Below are positions 8,913-19,304 of a DNA stretch of 64,000 bases, one piece after another. Position 1 is the first letter of the stretch; every line of letters begins with the position of its first letter. The position numbers were made by a program, and so were the translations under genes. Source of the stretch: Oerskovia enterophila (GTDB lineage: Bacteria > Actinomycetota > Actinomycetes > Actinomycetales > Cellulomonadaceae); assembly GCF_001692445.1 (NCBI RefSeq), contig NZ_MAQA01000001.1:1-64000 (forward strand), written 5' to 3'. Under the pieces are notes generated by a model. The model made no database searches. It had not been told where the DNA came from and saw only the letters and a list, made by a program, of their open reading frames with translations.

Positions 8913-10460
8913 TCAGGCAGGTGGGGCCGGGTCGCCCGGCGCACCTGCCCCGCCCGGCGCACCCGCAGCCTCAGCCGCCTCGCGCGCCGCCACGTTGCGC
9001 TTCGAGAGCAGGCTGTTGCGGTACCCGAACGACGCGTAGAGCACGAGCCCGATCACGACCCACACGAGGAACCGCAACCACGTGAGGGTCGTCAGGTTCG
9101 TCATGAGCCACAGGCACGCGACGCCCGAGAAGATGGGCAGCACGGGCGACCACGGGACGCGGAAGCCGCGCGGGATGTCCGGGCGTGAGCGGCGCAGGAT
9201 CGGGATGCCGAAGCTCACGAGCACGAACGCCGAGAGCGTCCCGATGTTGATCATCTCCTCGAGCAGCTCGACCTGCGCGAGCCCTGCGATGAGCGCGACC
9301 ACGATGCCCGCCCCGACCTGGAGCCGGACCGGGGTGTGGAAGCGGTGCGAGGTCTTGGAGACGCCGCGCGGCAGCAGGCCGTCGCGGCTCATCGAGAACA
9401 TGACGCGCGTGAGGCCCAGGAGCAGGACCATGATGACGGTCGTCAGGCCGATGAGGATGCCCACCGAGATGACGCGCCCGGCCCAGTCCGCGCCCACCAG
9501 GATGAAGGCCGTGGTCAGCGAGGGGTCGTCCGAGGCCGCGAGGTCGGTGTACGGGACCATGCCCGTGACCACGAGCGTCACCAGGATGTACAGCACCGTG
9601 ACGACCGCGAGGCCGCTGAGGATGCCCTTCGGGATGGTCTTCTGCGGGTCCTTGGCCTCCTCGGCCGTGGTCGCGACGACGTCGAACCCGATGAACGCGA
9701 AGAACACGAGCGCGGCGCCCGCGAGCAGGCCCATGACGCCGTACGTCGTGGGCTCGAGGCCCGTGAGGAACCCGAACAGGGGCTGCTCGAGCGCCGTCTT
9801 CTCGGGCGCGGGCTGCGACGGCGGGATGAACGGCGTGTAGTTCTCGGCCTTGACGTAGAAGAAGCCCACGACGATCACGAACAGCGTGATCGCGACCTTG
9901 ATGATCGTGAACACGCTGTTGATGCGGCTGCTGAGCTTGGTGCCGATCGCGAGGAGCGTCGTGAAGACCCCGACGATGAACACCGGCCCCCACTCGAGGT
10001 CGACCGGGCCGATCGGGATGCTCAGCGGCAGGTCCACGCCGAACAGCGAGAACGCGTCCGCGAGGTAGATGCCCCAGAACTTCGCGATCACGGCCGCCGC
10101 GAGCAGCATCTCCAGGATGAGGTCCCAGCCGATGATCCACGCGACGAGCTCGCCCATGGTCGCGTAGGAGAACGTGTAGGCCGAGCCCGCGATGGGCAGC
10201 GCCGAGGCGAACTCGGCGTAGCACATGACGGCCAGCGCGCACACGATCGAGGCGATGACGAACGAGATGATGACCGAGGGCCCGGCGAAGTTCGCGGCGG
10301 CCGTCGCACCGACCGAGAAGATGCCCGCCCCGACCGCGACCGCGACGCCCATGACCGCGAGGTCCCAGGCGTTGAGGTCGCGCTTGAGCGAGCGTTCCGG
10401 GTCGTCGAGGGACGCGAGGGACTCCTCGACGGACTTGAGTCGCAGAACACCTTTGGCCAT
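8913..10460 (-). CDS. APC family amino acid permease (cationic amino acid transporter type)
   Basis: A 515-aa membrane protein with about 12-13 hydrophobic segments. The APC signature VGAGIFSVGA in helix 1 is followed by the conserved YAEFASALPIAGSAYTFSY segment. This pattern matches the YfnA/CAT-like branch, which imports amino acids, often basic ones, with protons. The N-terminus MAKGVLRLKSVEESLASLDD is a polar cytosolic leader typical of that branch. The C-terminus is a polar Ala/Gly/Pro tail. It stands alone between a hairpin terminator and the divergent sugar cluster. Substrate is not readable from the sequence. Confidence 0.88.
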   Translation of the reverse strand: MAKGVLRLKSVEESLASLDDPERSLKRDLNAWDLAVMGVAVAVGAGIFSVGATAAANFAGPSVIISFVIASIVCALAVMCYAEFASALPIAGSAYTFSYATMGELVAWIIGWDLILEMLLAAAVIAKFWGIYLADAFSLFGVDLPLSIPIGPVDLEWGPVFIVGVFTTLLAIGTKLSSRINSVFTIIKVAITLFVIVVGFFYVKAENYTPFIPPSQPAPEKTALEQPLFGFLTGLEPTTYGVMGLLAGAALVFFAFIGFDVVATTAEEAKDPQKTIPKGILSGLAVVTVLYILVTLVVTGMVPYTDLAASDDPSLTTAFILVGADWAGRVISVGILIGLTTVIMVLLLGLTRVMFSMSRDGLLPRGVSKTSHRFHTPVRLQVGAGIVVALIAGLAQVELLEEMINIGTLSAFVLVSFGIPILRRSRPDIPRGFRVPWSPVLPIFSGVACLWLMTNLTTLTWLRFLVWVVIGLVLYASFGYRNSLLSKRNVAAREAAEAAGAPGGAGAPGDPAPPA

Positions 10461-10571
10461 CGCTCCAGTCTGTCGGCCGGGTGGGCATCACGCGCGGTGG
10501 GGGCCCGACGGCGCAGCATCCGTCGAGGAGGTCCCTCGCCGAGGAGGAGGGGTGCGCTCCGTGTCTCATGA

Positions 10572-10597
10572 TGTATCTTCTGGTATCTAGTGGTACG
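10572..10597 (+). promoter_or_regulatory. Phased TGGT operator array upstream of the GH9-like gene
   Basis: On the + strand TGTATCT (10572), TGGTATCT (10581) and TGGTACGG (10591) follow each other head to tail at 9 and 10 bp. Similar runs occur before two other genes of the same cluster (14905-14957 and 22105-22160). The half-site resembles the AGTGGTCTA half of DasR/HutC-type palindromes, but here the copies are direct repeats. It is proposed as the operator of the GntR protein at 21185-21946. The remainder of 10461-10673 shows nothing else apart from one GCCCGACGGCG unit at 10503. Confidence 0.6.
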
Positions 10598-10673
10598 GAT
10601 GCGACGAACGGTGGAGAGCGATGACAGCGACGAACGGCCGTCCCCTGCTGGGCACGACGAAGCAGGTGGGTGC

Positions 10674-12451
10674 ATGAGGCTCACCGCCCCGCTCACGGTG
10701 CTCGTGAACCACCTCGGCTACGCCGCGACCGGGACCAAGAAGGCCGTCGTCGCCACGACCGTCCCCGTGGACGTGACCTCCGCCCGGCTCGTGCGCGTCG
10801 GCGCCCCGGACCCGGGCGACGTGTCCCGAGAGGTGAGCCTCGCCGTCGGGCCGGAGGAACAGGTCCCCGGCTGGACCACCGGGACCTACCGTCGCATCGA
10901 GCTGCCCGAGCAGCTCGCGCCCGGGACCTACCGTGTCGAGGTGGTCGCGGCCGACCAGGTGCACGCCTCGCGCGACGTGATCGTGGGCGACCACCGTCTC
11001 CAGTACTCGACCGTCTCGGACGTCGCCGCCTACTTCCGCGCGGTCCGCTCCTCGGGGGAGATCGACCGCAAGGACCGCCACGCTCGCTTCTACGGCGACG
11101 GCTCGGGTCGCGAGGTCGACGCGCGCGGCGGCTGGCTCGACGCCTCGGGAGACTTCTCCAAGTTCCTCAGCCACCTGACCTACACGCGCATGATGAGCCC
11201 GCAGCAGATCCCGCTCTGCGCGTGGGCGCTCATGGCGGCCCGCGACGAGCTCGAGCACCGGCACCCCGAGCTCTGGCGGGCGCAGGGCAACCGGCTCCGC
11301 GACGAGGCGCTGTTCGGGGCCGACTTCCTGGTGCGCTTCCAGTCGCCCGAGGGCTACTTCTACACCGGCATCTTCGACGCGCTCACCAAGGACCTGCACG
11401 AGCGCGTGATCACGGCGCCCCTCCAGGACTCGGTGCGCACGCAGCGCTGGCAGGCCGGCTACCGGCACGGTGGAGGGCTGGCCGTGGCCGCGCTCGCTCG
11501 GGCCTCGACCCTCGACGACGACGGCGAGACGACCCGCGCCGGCTACCTCGCGGCAGCCGTCCGAGGGTTCGAGCACCTGGAGACCCACAACCGGGAGTAC
11601 CTGTTCGACGGCGAGGAGTCGGTGATCGACGACTACTGCGCCCTCCTCGCGGCGTCCGAGCTGCTGGTCGCGCTCCGCGAGCCCGCCGCGCCCCGCTCCG
11701 CCGACGAGGACCTCCGCGCGACCGTGGAGGAGGCCGCGCGCCGCCGCGCCACGTCGCTCTGCGACCGCTACCGCACGGACCCGGACGGGATCGGGTTCCT
11801 CGAGGGGGACGTGCTCGGGCGTCCGTTCTTCCACGCGGCCGAGACGGGGCTGCCCCAGGTCGCCCTGCTGCGGTTCGCCGAGGCCGTGCCCGACGTGGGC
11901 GGCGACGTCCCCCTCGCGGCCCGTGCACGGCGCACGGCCCTCGCGCTCGCGCTCGCGACCGCGAGCCGGGTCGACGACGTCCCCAACCCGTTCGGCTACC
12001 TGCGCCAGTACGTGCAGCCCGACGGCGAGGAACCGCGCACCGCGTTCTTCTACCCCCACGCGAACGAGACCGGCTACTGGTGGCAGGGCGAGAACGCCAA
12101 CGTCTCCTCGGTCGCCTACGCGGCGGTCCGGTGCGCCGAGCTCGACGAGTGCCCGCCGGACGCCCGGGCGCGGCTCCTGCGTCTCGCGGACGACCAGGTC
12201 CACTGGGTCACGGGGCTCAACCCGTTCGACGCGTCGATGCTCCAGGGCAGGGGCGCGAACAACGTCGAGTACTCGACGGCCTTCCAGAACGTGCCCGGCG
12301 GGATCCTCAACGGGATCACGAGCGGGTTCGACGACGAGCAGGACGTCGACTTCATGCCGCCCGGCCCGGCCAGCAGCGGCGACTCCTGGCGGTGGGCCGA
12401 GCAGTGGATCCCCCACACGGGCTGGTTCCTGCTCGCCGTGAGCGCGGTCCG

Positions 12452-12455
<4 letters not shown>
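10674..12455 (+). CDS. GH9-like glycoside hydrolase with N-terminal Ig-like domain, cytoplasmic
   Basis: A 593-aa hydrolase with two parts. Residues 1-110 form the Ig-like domain typical of CelD-type GH9 enzymes (LTVLVNHLGYAATGTKKAVV). The rest is an alpha/alpha-barrel with GH9 landmarks: GGWLDASGDFSK, the glycine-rich HGGGLAVAAL, GLNPFDASML, and the late acidic segment YWWQGENANVSS where the proton-donor Glu is expected. The usual DAGD motif is replaced by DASGD, one residue longer. There is no signal peptide, so it probably acts on an imported short oligosaccharide rather than cellulose. Some GH9 members are exo-beta-glucosaminidases, which would fit its GH20 and GlcNAc-kinase neighbours. 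ATG 10674 is chosen because the conserved domain begins at once. Its stop overlaps the next start. Confidence 0.75.
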
Positions 12456-13060
<605 letters not shown>

Positions 13061-13075
13061 GCCCGCACGGCGGGG

Positions 13076-13109
13076 GCCGGGTGACGACGGGACCTCGTCG
13101 TCACCCGGC
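13076..13109. terminator. Bidirectional hairpin terminator
   Basis: A perfect 14-bp stem GCCGGGTGACGACG (13076-13089) / CGTCGTCACCCGGC (13096-13109) with a 6-base loop between the convergent GNAT and GH20 genes. There is no T-tract. Confidence 0.75.
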
Positions 13110-13124
13110 GCCTGACCGACGGGC

Positions 13125-14864
13125 TCAGGGGGCGTCGGCGACCGACTCGACCCAGGTGCGGGTGGCGCCGATCGTGTCCGTCGACGTCCGCTTCCACACG
13201 CCCTCGCCGCCCTGCTGCCAGGGGTGGGGACCCTCGAGCGGGCGGTACTCGACGCCCAGCGCGTCCAGCCGGGCCAGGTGGTGCCGCAGCCGGGCGTCGA
13301 AGTCCGGGCGGTCGTCGATCGCTCCGGACCACAGCACCTCGGCGAGGGCGCACGCGCGGGGGAACGCGAGGTAGTCGATGCGCCGCTCGTCGGGGACCCA
13401 CTCGCTCCAGACCTGGAACTGCCCGCCCAGGACGTGGCCGCGCTGGGCGTCGGTCCAGCCGGCGGGAGCCGGGGCGAAGGCCGCGACGTCGTCGAGCGTG
13501 ATGGCGCCTCCCTCGGAACGGGGCTCGCGCGGGTCGTCCGACTGGTCGAAGTTGAAGTAGGTCGGGAAGAGGGGCGAGCGCACCACGTCGTGGGTCTCGG
13601 CCGCACGGGACGACGCCCGCTCGCCGCGCCAGGCCATGACGATCGTGTCGTCGAGCACCCCGCCGGTCACCAGGCCCTCGTCCCACACGATCGCCCGCAC
13701 CCCGCGGGTCGAGAGGTGGGTCGCGAGAGCGCGCAGCAGGTGAGCGTGCATCTGGGCGGGCTCGGTGTAGCCGTGCTCGGCCATCTCACGGGAGATCTCG
13801 GGGTCCTCGGACCACCAGGACATGTCGCACTCGTCGCCTCCGAGATGGACGTAGGGGACGTCCATCGCGTCGCACAGCTCGTCGAGCACCTCGGTGAGGA
13901 ACGTGACCACGGGCCGGGTCGGGCTCACGGACGAGCCCCCGGCCCACACGGTGTCCTGGACCGTGTGGTCGACCCCCGGCCGGCCGAGCTCCGGGTAGGC
14001 GGCCCGGAGAGCCGACGTGTGGCCCGGGACGTCGATCTCGGGCACGACCACGACGCCCCGCTCGCGCCCGTAGCGCGCGATCTCGCGCAGGTCGGCCAAC
14101 GAGTACCGGCCGCCGTGGGGCGTGCGGTCGTGCTCACCGTCGGGGCCCAGGCGCGTCGAGGGCCGCCAGCTCCCCACCTCGGCCAGCCGGGGGAAGCGTT
14201 CGCTGGCGATCCGCCAGCCCTGGTCGTCGGTCAGGTGCAGGTGCATCCGGTTGAACCGGTGGGCTGCCAGCAGGTCGATGTAGCGCAGGACGGTGCGCTT
14301 GGGAGCGAAGTGGCGCACGACGTCGAGCATGCCCCCGCGCCACGGGTACCGGGGCGAGTCCTCCACGCGCCCGCACGGGAGGTCGAGCGCCGTGTCGGGC
14401 AGGCCCGACCCGCGCAGCGCCGAGGGGGGCAGGAGCTGGGCGAGGGTCGTGAGGGCGTGCGAGACGGACTCGAGGTCGGTCGCCTCGATCGTGACGCCCT
14501 CGGGGGCCACGTCGATCGTGTGGGCGGGGCCTTCGGGTTCGGTCGCTGTCCGGCCCACCCGGACCTCGAGGGGCACCGGTGGGCCGTCGTCGCGCAGGTT
14601 CCCCGCGAGCAGGCCCAGGCGCGCGACGGCGCGGAGGACGGACTGCTCCGCGGCGGCGAGCGTGCCGTCCGGCAGGTGGGCGCCGACGGGCGCCGCCTCG
14701 GTGCGGAGCCCGACGCGGACCGCCACGCCGGGCCGCAGGTCGAGCCGCCCGGGCCGCTGACCTGCGCGTTTCGGGCGGGGAAGGAGCGTGTCGTAGGGTC
14801 CCCGGGGCATGTCGTCGGCGAGACCTTCATCGGTCGCCGAGCGCGGATTCGTATAAGACAACAT
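13125..14864 (-). CDS. Beta-N-acetylhexosaminidase, GH20, cytoplasmic
   Basis: A 579-aa exo-hexosaminidase that removes terminal GlcNAc or GalNAc by substrate-assisted catalysis. An N-terminal alpha/beta GH20b domain (about residues 35-165) precedes the TIM barrel. Diagnostic motifs are RGGMLDVVRHF, MHLHLTDDQGWR, VPEIDVPGHTSAL and HLGGDECDMSWW, which holds the catalytic Asp344-Glu345 pair. The late VWSEW segment supplies the sugar-stacking tryptophan. No signal peptide is present, so it should work on imported oligosaccharides. ATG 14864 has a GGGAAGG site 7 bases upstream. It is divergent from the transporter operon and shares its regulatory region, including the phased TGGT array. Confidence 0.92.
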   Translation of the reverse strand: MLSYTNPRSATDEGLADDMPRGPYDTLLPRPKRAGQRPGRLDLRPGVAVRVGLRTEAAPVGAHLPDGTLAAAEQSVLRAVARLGLLAGNLRDDGPPVPLEVRVGRTATEPEGPAHTIDVAPEGVTIEATDLESVSHALTTLAQLLPPSALRGSGLPDTALDLPCGRVEDSPRYPWRGGMLDVVRHFAPKRTVLRYIDLLAAHRFNRMHLHLTDDQGWRIASERFPRLAEVGSWRPSTRLGPDGEHDRTPHGGRYSLADLREIARYGRERGVVVVPEIDVPGHTSALRAAYPELGRPGVDHTVQDTVWAGGSSVSPTRPVVTFLTEVLDELCDAMDVPYVHLGGDECDMSWWSEDPEISREMAEHGYTEPAQMHAHLLRALATHLSTRGVRAIVWDEGLVTGGVLDDTIVMAWRGERASSRAAETHDVVRSPLFPTYFNFDQSDDPREPRSEGGAITLDDVAAFAPAPAGWTDAQRGHVLGGQFQVWSEWVPDERRIDYLAFPRACALAEVLWSGAIDDRPDFDARLRHHLARLDALGVEYRPLEGPHPWQQGGEGVWKRTSTDTIGATRTWVESVADAP

Positions 14865-14892
14865 GGGACAACCTTCCCGCGGATCGGCGATC

Positions 14893-14957
14893 TTGTCACT
14901 CTCTTGGACTCAGTGGTATGTTCCTGGCAACTAGTGGTCTTATCTGGTTTGCAGTGG
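14893..14957 (+). promoter_or_regulatory. Shared regulatory region with six phased TGG half-sites
   Basis: TGG-starting half-sites stand at 14905, 14914, 14925, 14935, 14945 and 14954, all on the + strand, spaced 9-11 bp, about one helical turn each. The best copies read AGTGGTATG, AGTGGTCTT and CTGGTTT. A promoter-like TTGTCA (14893-14898), 18-bp gap, TATGTT (14917-14922) lies inside the array and points to the transporter operon. The array lies between divergent GH20 and permease genes and could control both. Confidence 0.65.
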
Positions 14958-14993
14958 AGCAGGCCAGAGGGCGACGGGAGAGAGAGGGTCAGC

Positions 14994-15983
14994 GTGGCAC
15001 TGGACCAAGCACCTGCGCGGACGGAGGCGGGGCGCCCCCACGAGCCGTCCCCGGCGGGCACACCACCCAGGAGGCACGTCGCCTTCCTCACCCGGCTGCG
15101 CCGCGACTACCCGCTGCTCGTCATGGTGGCGCCGGCGGCCCTCGTGCTGCTGCTCTTCACCTACGTCCCGCTCCTCGGCAACGTCATCGCGTTCATGGAC
15201 TACGTGCCGTTCCTGGGCTTCACCGGCTCGGAGTGGGTCGGGTTCGACAACTTCACGACGCTCTTCGCCGACTCGGCGTTCTGGAGCGCGCTGTCGAACA
15301 CCCTGCAGATCACGGCGCTCCAGCTCGTGCTGTTCTTCCCGGTGCCGATCGTCCTCGCGGTCTTCCTCAACTCGGTCGTGCGGCCCACGATCCAGCGGTT
15401 CACCCAGTCGGTGATCTACCTGCCGCACTTCCTGTCGTGGGTCATCATCGTGGCGCTCTTCCAGCAGATCTTCGGTGGCGCGGGGGTGCTCAACCGCTTC
15501 CTCATCACGAACGGCCTGACACCGATCGACATCATGTCGAACCCGGACACCTTCAAGCTCCTGCTGACCGTGCAGGGCATCTGGAAGGACGCGGGCTGGG
15601 GGACCATCATCTTCCTCGCGGCGATCGCGGCGATCGACGGCCACCTCTACGAGGCCGCGGCGCTCGACGGCGCGGGCCCCTGGAAGCGCTTCTGGCACGT
15701 CACGCTCCCGGGGATGCGGCCGATCATCGTCCTGATGCTCATCCTGCGTCTCGGCGACTCCCTCACGGTCGGGTTCGAGCAGATCCTGCTCCAGCGCGAC
15801 GCGGTCGGACCCGCGGCCGCCGAGGTGCTCGACACCTACGTCTACTACAACGGCGTCGTCGACGGGAGCTGGGGGACGGCCACGGCCGCGGGCCTCCTCA
15901 AGGGGATCATCAGCCTCGTCCTCGTCCTCGCCGCGAACAAGCTCGCGCACAAGCTCGGAGAAGAAGGGGTCTACCAGCGATGA
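14994..15983 (+). CDS. Sugar ABC transporter permease, CUT1 (LplB-like)
   Basis: A 329-aa permease of a carbohydrate uptake transporter. After a polar leader of 35 residues come six membrane helices, the first being PLLVMVAPAALVLLLFTYVPLL. The ATPase-docking EAA loop reads EAAALDGAGPWKRFWHVTLP. GTG at 14994 follows a GAGAGAGAGG site. Sequence style (FMDYVPFLGFTGSEWVGFDNF) matches the LplB/YtcP/LipO group that often imports oligosaccharides from plant, fungal or host glycans. It overlaps the second permease by 4 bases. No ATPase gene lies in the operon, as is common in actinobacteria, where one MsiK-type ATPase serves many importers. Confidence 0.9.
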   Translation: MALDQAPARTEAGRPHEPSPAGTPPRRHVAFLTRLRRDYPLLVMVAPAALVLLLFTYVPLLGNVIAFMDYVPFLGFTGSEWVGFDNFTTLFADSAFWSALSNTLQITALQLVLFFPVPIVLAVFLNSVVRPTIQRFTQSVIYLPHFLSWVIIVALFQQIFGGAGVLNRFLITNGLTPIDIMSNPDTFKLLLTVQGIWKDAGWGTIIFLAAIAAIDGHLYEAAALDGAGPWKRFWHVTLPGMRPIIVLMLILRLGDSLTVGFEQILLQRDAVGPAAAEVLDTYVYYNGVVDGSWGTATAAGLLKGIISLVLVLAANKLAHKLGEEGVYQR

Positions 15984-16873
15984 GCACCGTCCAGCGCCCC
16001 GCATGGCAGGGCACGCCACGCCTGGGTACGTCGATCGCGCGAGGCCTCGGGCTCGCCCTCCTGTGCGCCCTCGTCCTCTTCCCGTTCCTCGTGGTGGTCT
16101 CGACGAGCCTGGCGACCCAGGCCGACATCGACGCGAACGGCGGCTACGTGATCTGGCCGGCGAGCTTCTCGCTCGACGCCTACCGCCAGATCTTCGACGG
16201 CACCCAGGTGACCCGGTCGATCTTCATCAGCATCGGCATCACCGCCGTGGGGACCGCCTTCAGCCTGTTCTGCACCGTGCTCGCCGCGTACGGGCTCAGC
16301 CGGCGCGGCTCGCTCTTCCAGCGCGGCCTGCTGACGTTCGTGCTCATCACGCTGCTGTTCGGCCCGGGCATGATCCCCGTCTACCTCATGGTCAAGAACC
16401 TCGGGATGCTCAACACCTACTGGGCGCTCATCATCCCGGGCGCGGTGAGCGCGTTCAACGTGGTCATCGTGCGCGGCTTCATCCAGGGGATCCCCGGGGA
16501 GCTCTTCGACGCGGCCCGGATCGACGGCGCGAGCGAGTGGCGCGTCCTGTGGTCGATCGTCATGCCCCTGTCGCGAGCCGTCATCGCGGTCGTCGGCCTC
16601 TTCCTCGCCGTCGGCTACTGGAACAACTACTTCGGCCCGCTGCTCTACCTGAACGACTCGGAGATGTGGCCGCTCCAGCTGCTCATGCGCTCGTTCGTCC
16701 TGCAGAACAACGTCACGAGCACGGCCTCGCCCCTCCCGGGCACGGTCATGCCACCCCAGCAGGCGGTCCAGATGGCGCTCGTCGTGATCGCCACGCTGCC
16801 GATCCTCTGCGCCTACCCGTTCCTCACCAAGCACATGTCCAAGGGCATGCTCACCGGCGCCGTCAAGGGCTGA
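15980..16873 (+). CDS. Sugar ABC transporter permease, CUT1 (YtcP-like)
   Basis: A 297-aa partner permease with six membrane helices. The EAA loop reads DAARIDGASEWRVLWSIVMP, and the end GMLTGAVKG matches the typical GxxxGAVKG tail of this group. Its ATG overlaps the preceding stop (ATGA), so the two permeases are probably made in equal amounts. A lipoprotein gene follows 26 bases later with its own strong RBS. Together these three form the import complex for the cluster. Confidence 0.9.
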   Translation: MSTVQRPAWQGTPRLGTSIARGLGLALLCALVLFPFLVVVSTSLATQADIDANGGYVIWPASFSLDAYRQIFDGTQVTRSIFISIGITAVGTAFSLFCTVLAAYGLSRRGSLFQRGLLTFVLITLLFGPGMIPVYLMVKNLGMLNTYWALIIPGAVSAFNVVIVRGFIQGIPGELFDAARIDGASEWRVLWSIVMPLSRAVIAVVGLFLAVGYWNNYFGPLLYLNDSEMWPLQLLMRSFVLQNNVTSTASPLPGTVMPPQQAVQMALVVIATLPILCAYPFLTKHMSKGMLTGAVKG

Positions 16874-16899
16874 GCAGCCAGACCAAGGAGATAGAGACG

Positions 16900-18558
16900 A
16901 TGACGCAACACCGTGGTTCCTCATTCGGCCTCGAGACGACGGGGGTCTCCCGCCGGACGATCCTCAAGGGGTCGCTGTTCGGGGTCGCCGCCGCGGCCTT
17001 CGGCGGTTCGCTGCTCTCCGCCTGCTCGACCGGGGGCGGCACGTCGGGTGCCGCCGCCGCGGCGGGCGGCCCCGCCGTCGCGCCCCCGACCTACCTCGAA
17101 CCCCTCAAGCCCACCCCGACCCTCGCGGGGACGGCCCAGGGCGTCATGGACGTGTACGACCGGTTCCCGCTCGACGGTCCCCGCACCGTCACCGAGGCCG
17201 TCGGGGACGGCGGGGACTTCGAGTTCCTCGTCATGACCTACGGCCAGCCGGCACCGCCCCTCGAGGAGAACGCCTACTGGCAGACGCTCAACGAGGAGCT
17301 GAATCTCAAGCTCAAGCCGGTCCTCGTCCCCTACGCCGACTTCCCGACGAAGTTCCCGGCCATGGTCGCGGGCGACGACCTGCCCCGCGTGGTCTCCGTC
17401 CCGGTCAACATGAGCGTCTCGCGGCTCCCCGAGCTGGCCGCGGCGCAGTTCACGGACCTCTCCGACCACCTGTCGGGAGACGCCGTCCTGAAGTACCCCA
17501 ACCTCGCGGGCATCCAGGAGTACGCCTGGCGCAACGGCATGCTCGGCGGGCGCATCTACGGCGTACCCAAGTCCGACCCGGTCTTCGGCGGCCAGATGTA
17601 CACCAAGACCGACCTGTTCCAGGCCGCCGGGGTCAGCGAGCACCCCCAGGACTACGCCGAGTTCGTCGAGACGCTCAAGGCGGTCACCGACGCCAAGGCC
17701 GGCGTCTACGCCCTCGCGTCGCCGATCACGGACTTCCTGCTGCAGATGGACGGGCTGCCGAACAAGTGGCAGAAGAGCTCGGACGGGACGTTCACCTCGC
17801 ACTACGAGCACGAGGGGTTCGTCCCGGCGATCGAGCGCATGGCTGCGCTCTACAAGGAGGGCTACTTCCACCCGGACACCGCCACGATGGACAAGACGCA
17901 GCGCGACTCCCTGTTCAGCTCGTCGCGTCTGGCGATGACGTACGACGGCAACCGGGCCTTCGGCATCATCTCGGAGCACCGGGACCTGAAGTTCGGCATG
18001 ATGAGCTCGTTCGGCACGGACGGCGGGAACCCGACCTACTGGACCGGGCGCGGCGCCTACGCCATCACGATGCTCAAGAAGACCGAGGACGCGGCCGAGG
18101 TCGACCGGTTCCTGCGCGTCATGAACTGGCTCGCCGCGCCGTTCGGCTCCGAGGAGTCGTTCGTCCAGTCCTACGGCCGCGAGGGCGACAACTACACCCT
18201 GCAGGACGGCGTGCCCGTCCTCACGACGCGCGGCCAGCGAGAGCAGGACCTCGGGTTCGCGTACATCGCGGGCGGTGCGCAGGTGCTCTGCACGCCGCAG
18301 GGCGCCCCGGGGGTCGACGCGGCCATCCACGCCTGGCAGAGCTCGGTCATCCCCTACCTCACGGACAACCCGGTGCAGCACCTCTACTCCTCGGTGCAGA
18401 ACGCCAAGGGGGCCTCGCTCGAGCAGGGCATGACGGACGCGATCACCGCGGTGTTCCTCGGCCGCGAGAAGGCTTCGAGCCTGGACGCCGCCGTGGCGAA
18501 GTGGAAGAAGAACGGTGGCGACAAGATCGCCGCCGAGTACGCCGAGGGAGCGGCGTGA
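16900..18558 (+). CDS. Extracellular solute-binding lipoprotein of sugar ABC transporter
   Basis: A 552-aa substrate-binding lipoprotein. ATG 16900 has AAGGAG nine bases upstream. The leader combines a twin-arginine start (SRRTILKG, residues 17-24) with a lipobox ending at Cys42 (SLLSAC), so it may be exported folded by Tat and then lipidated on the outer face. Family-1 binding-protein fold features run through the mature part, whose length of about 510 residues is typical of LipO-type partners of LplB/YtcP permeases. It should capture the oligosaccharide handled by the cytoplasmic GH9-like and GH20 enzymes. Its stop overlaps the ThuA-like gene. Confidence 0.88.
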   Translation: MTQHRGSSFGLETTGVSRRTILKGSLFGVAAAAFGGSLLSACSTGGGTSGAAAAAGGPAVAPPTYLEPLKPTPTLAGTAQGVMDVYDRFPLDGPRTVTEAVGDGGDFEFLVMTYGQPAPPLEENAYWQTLNEELNLKLKPVLVPYADFPTKFPAMVAGDDLPRVVSVPVNMSVSRLPELAAAQFTDLSDHLSGDAVLKYPNLAGIQEYAWRNGMLGGRIYGVPKSDPVFGGQMYTKTDLFQAAGVSEHPQDYAEFVETLKAVTDAKAGVYALASPITDFLLQMDGLPNKWQKSSDGTFTSHYEHEGFVPAIERMAALYKEGYFHPDTATMDKTQRDSLFSSSRLAMTYDGNRAFGIISEHRDLKFGMMSSFGTDGGNPTYWTGRGAYAITMLKKTEDAAEVDRFLRVMNWLAAPFGSEESFVQSYGREGDNYTLQDGVPVLTTRGQREQDLGFAYIAGGAQVLCTPQGAPGVDAAIHAWQSSVIPYLTDNPVQHLYSSVQNAKGASLEQGMTDAITAVFLGREKASSLDAAVAKWKKNGGDKIAAEYAEGAA

Positions 18559-19304
18559 GGCTCTCCCGGCCCCTGCGCGCCCTGGTCGTGGTGGACGGCA
18601 CGGACCTCCACCACGACCTGCTCGGCGCCTCGTCGGCCCTGCGGGACATCGTCCTGGAGGGCGGCGTGGTCGCCGATCGCGCGGTGGGTGCGGACCGCTT
18701 CGTCGACCCCCTGCCGGTCACGGCCGAGGCCGACGTCTACGTGCTCTACCGGTCGAGCACCCACCTCGCGCCTGAGCAGCAGGCGGCCCTGTCGGCGGCC
18801 GTCGCCGCCGGCAAGGGGCTCGTCGTCCTGCACTCCTCGAACCTCTTCGGGTTCGAGGAGGGCGGGATCGACGCCGACCAGGTGGCGTACGAGCTCGTCG
18901 GCTCCCGCTACGTGTCCCACGGGGACGCCGGTTCCGAGGGGACCTACACGGTCCGGGTCCGCGGTGGACACCCGGTCACGGCGCACATGGCCGACTTCGT
19001 GATCGAGGACGAGTACTACGTGATCGAGTGCCGCGACGACGTCACGGTGCTCGCCGATCGCACGACCCCGGAGGGGGGCACCCAGCCGATCGTCTACGTC
19101 CGCGAGCACGGCGAGGGACGCGTGGTGTACGTGGCCCTGGGGCACGACATGCGCGCGTGGGGCAGCCCGCACTTCCGTCAGGTCGTGCGGCAGGCGGTCC
19201 TGTGGGCGGGGGGCGTCGGCCTCGACGCCGTCGCGTCGTGGTCCACGCGCTTCCCCCTGGGGAACGGTCGCTTCATCGGGCCCGACGGCGGAGCGCCCGC
19301 ATGA
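18555..19304 (+). CDS. ThuA-like (class I glutamine amidotransferase-like) protein
   Basis: A 249-aa cytoplasmic protein of the ThuA domain family, whose fold is related to class I amidotransferases. Seen are KGLVVLHSSN in the central strand, the GHPVTAHMADFVIEDEYY segment and the family-typical end GRVVYVALGHDMRAWGSPHF. ThuA proteins occur in trehalose, glucoside and other sugar catabolic operons, often next to TIM-barrel isomerases and oxidoreductases, but the exact reaction is mostly unknown. GTG 18555 overlaps the binding-protein stop, and its own stop overlaps the isomerase ATG, so translation is coupled on both sides. Confidence 0.78.
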   Translation: MRLSRPLRALVVVDGTDLHHDLLGASSALRDIVLEGGVVADRAVGADRFVDPLPVTAEADVYVLYRSSTHLAPEQQAALSAAVAAGKGLVVLHSSNLFGFEEGGIDADQVAYELVGSRYVSHGDAGSEGTYTVRVRGGHPVTAHMADFVIEDEYYVIECRDDVTVLADRTTPEGGTQPIVYVREHGEGRVVYVALGHDMRAWGSPHFRQVVRQAVLWAGGVGLDAVASWSTRFPLGNGRFIGPDGGAPA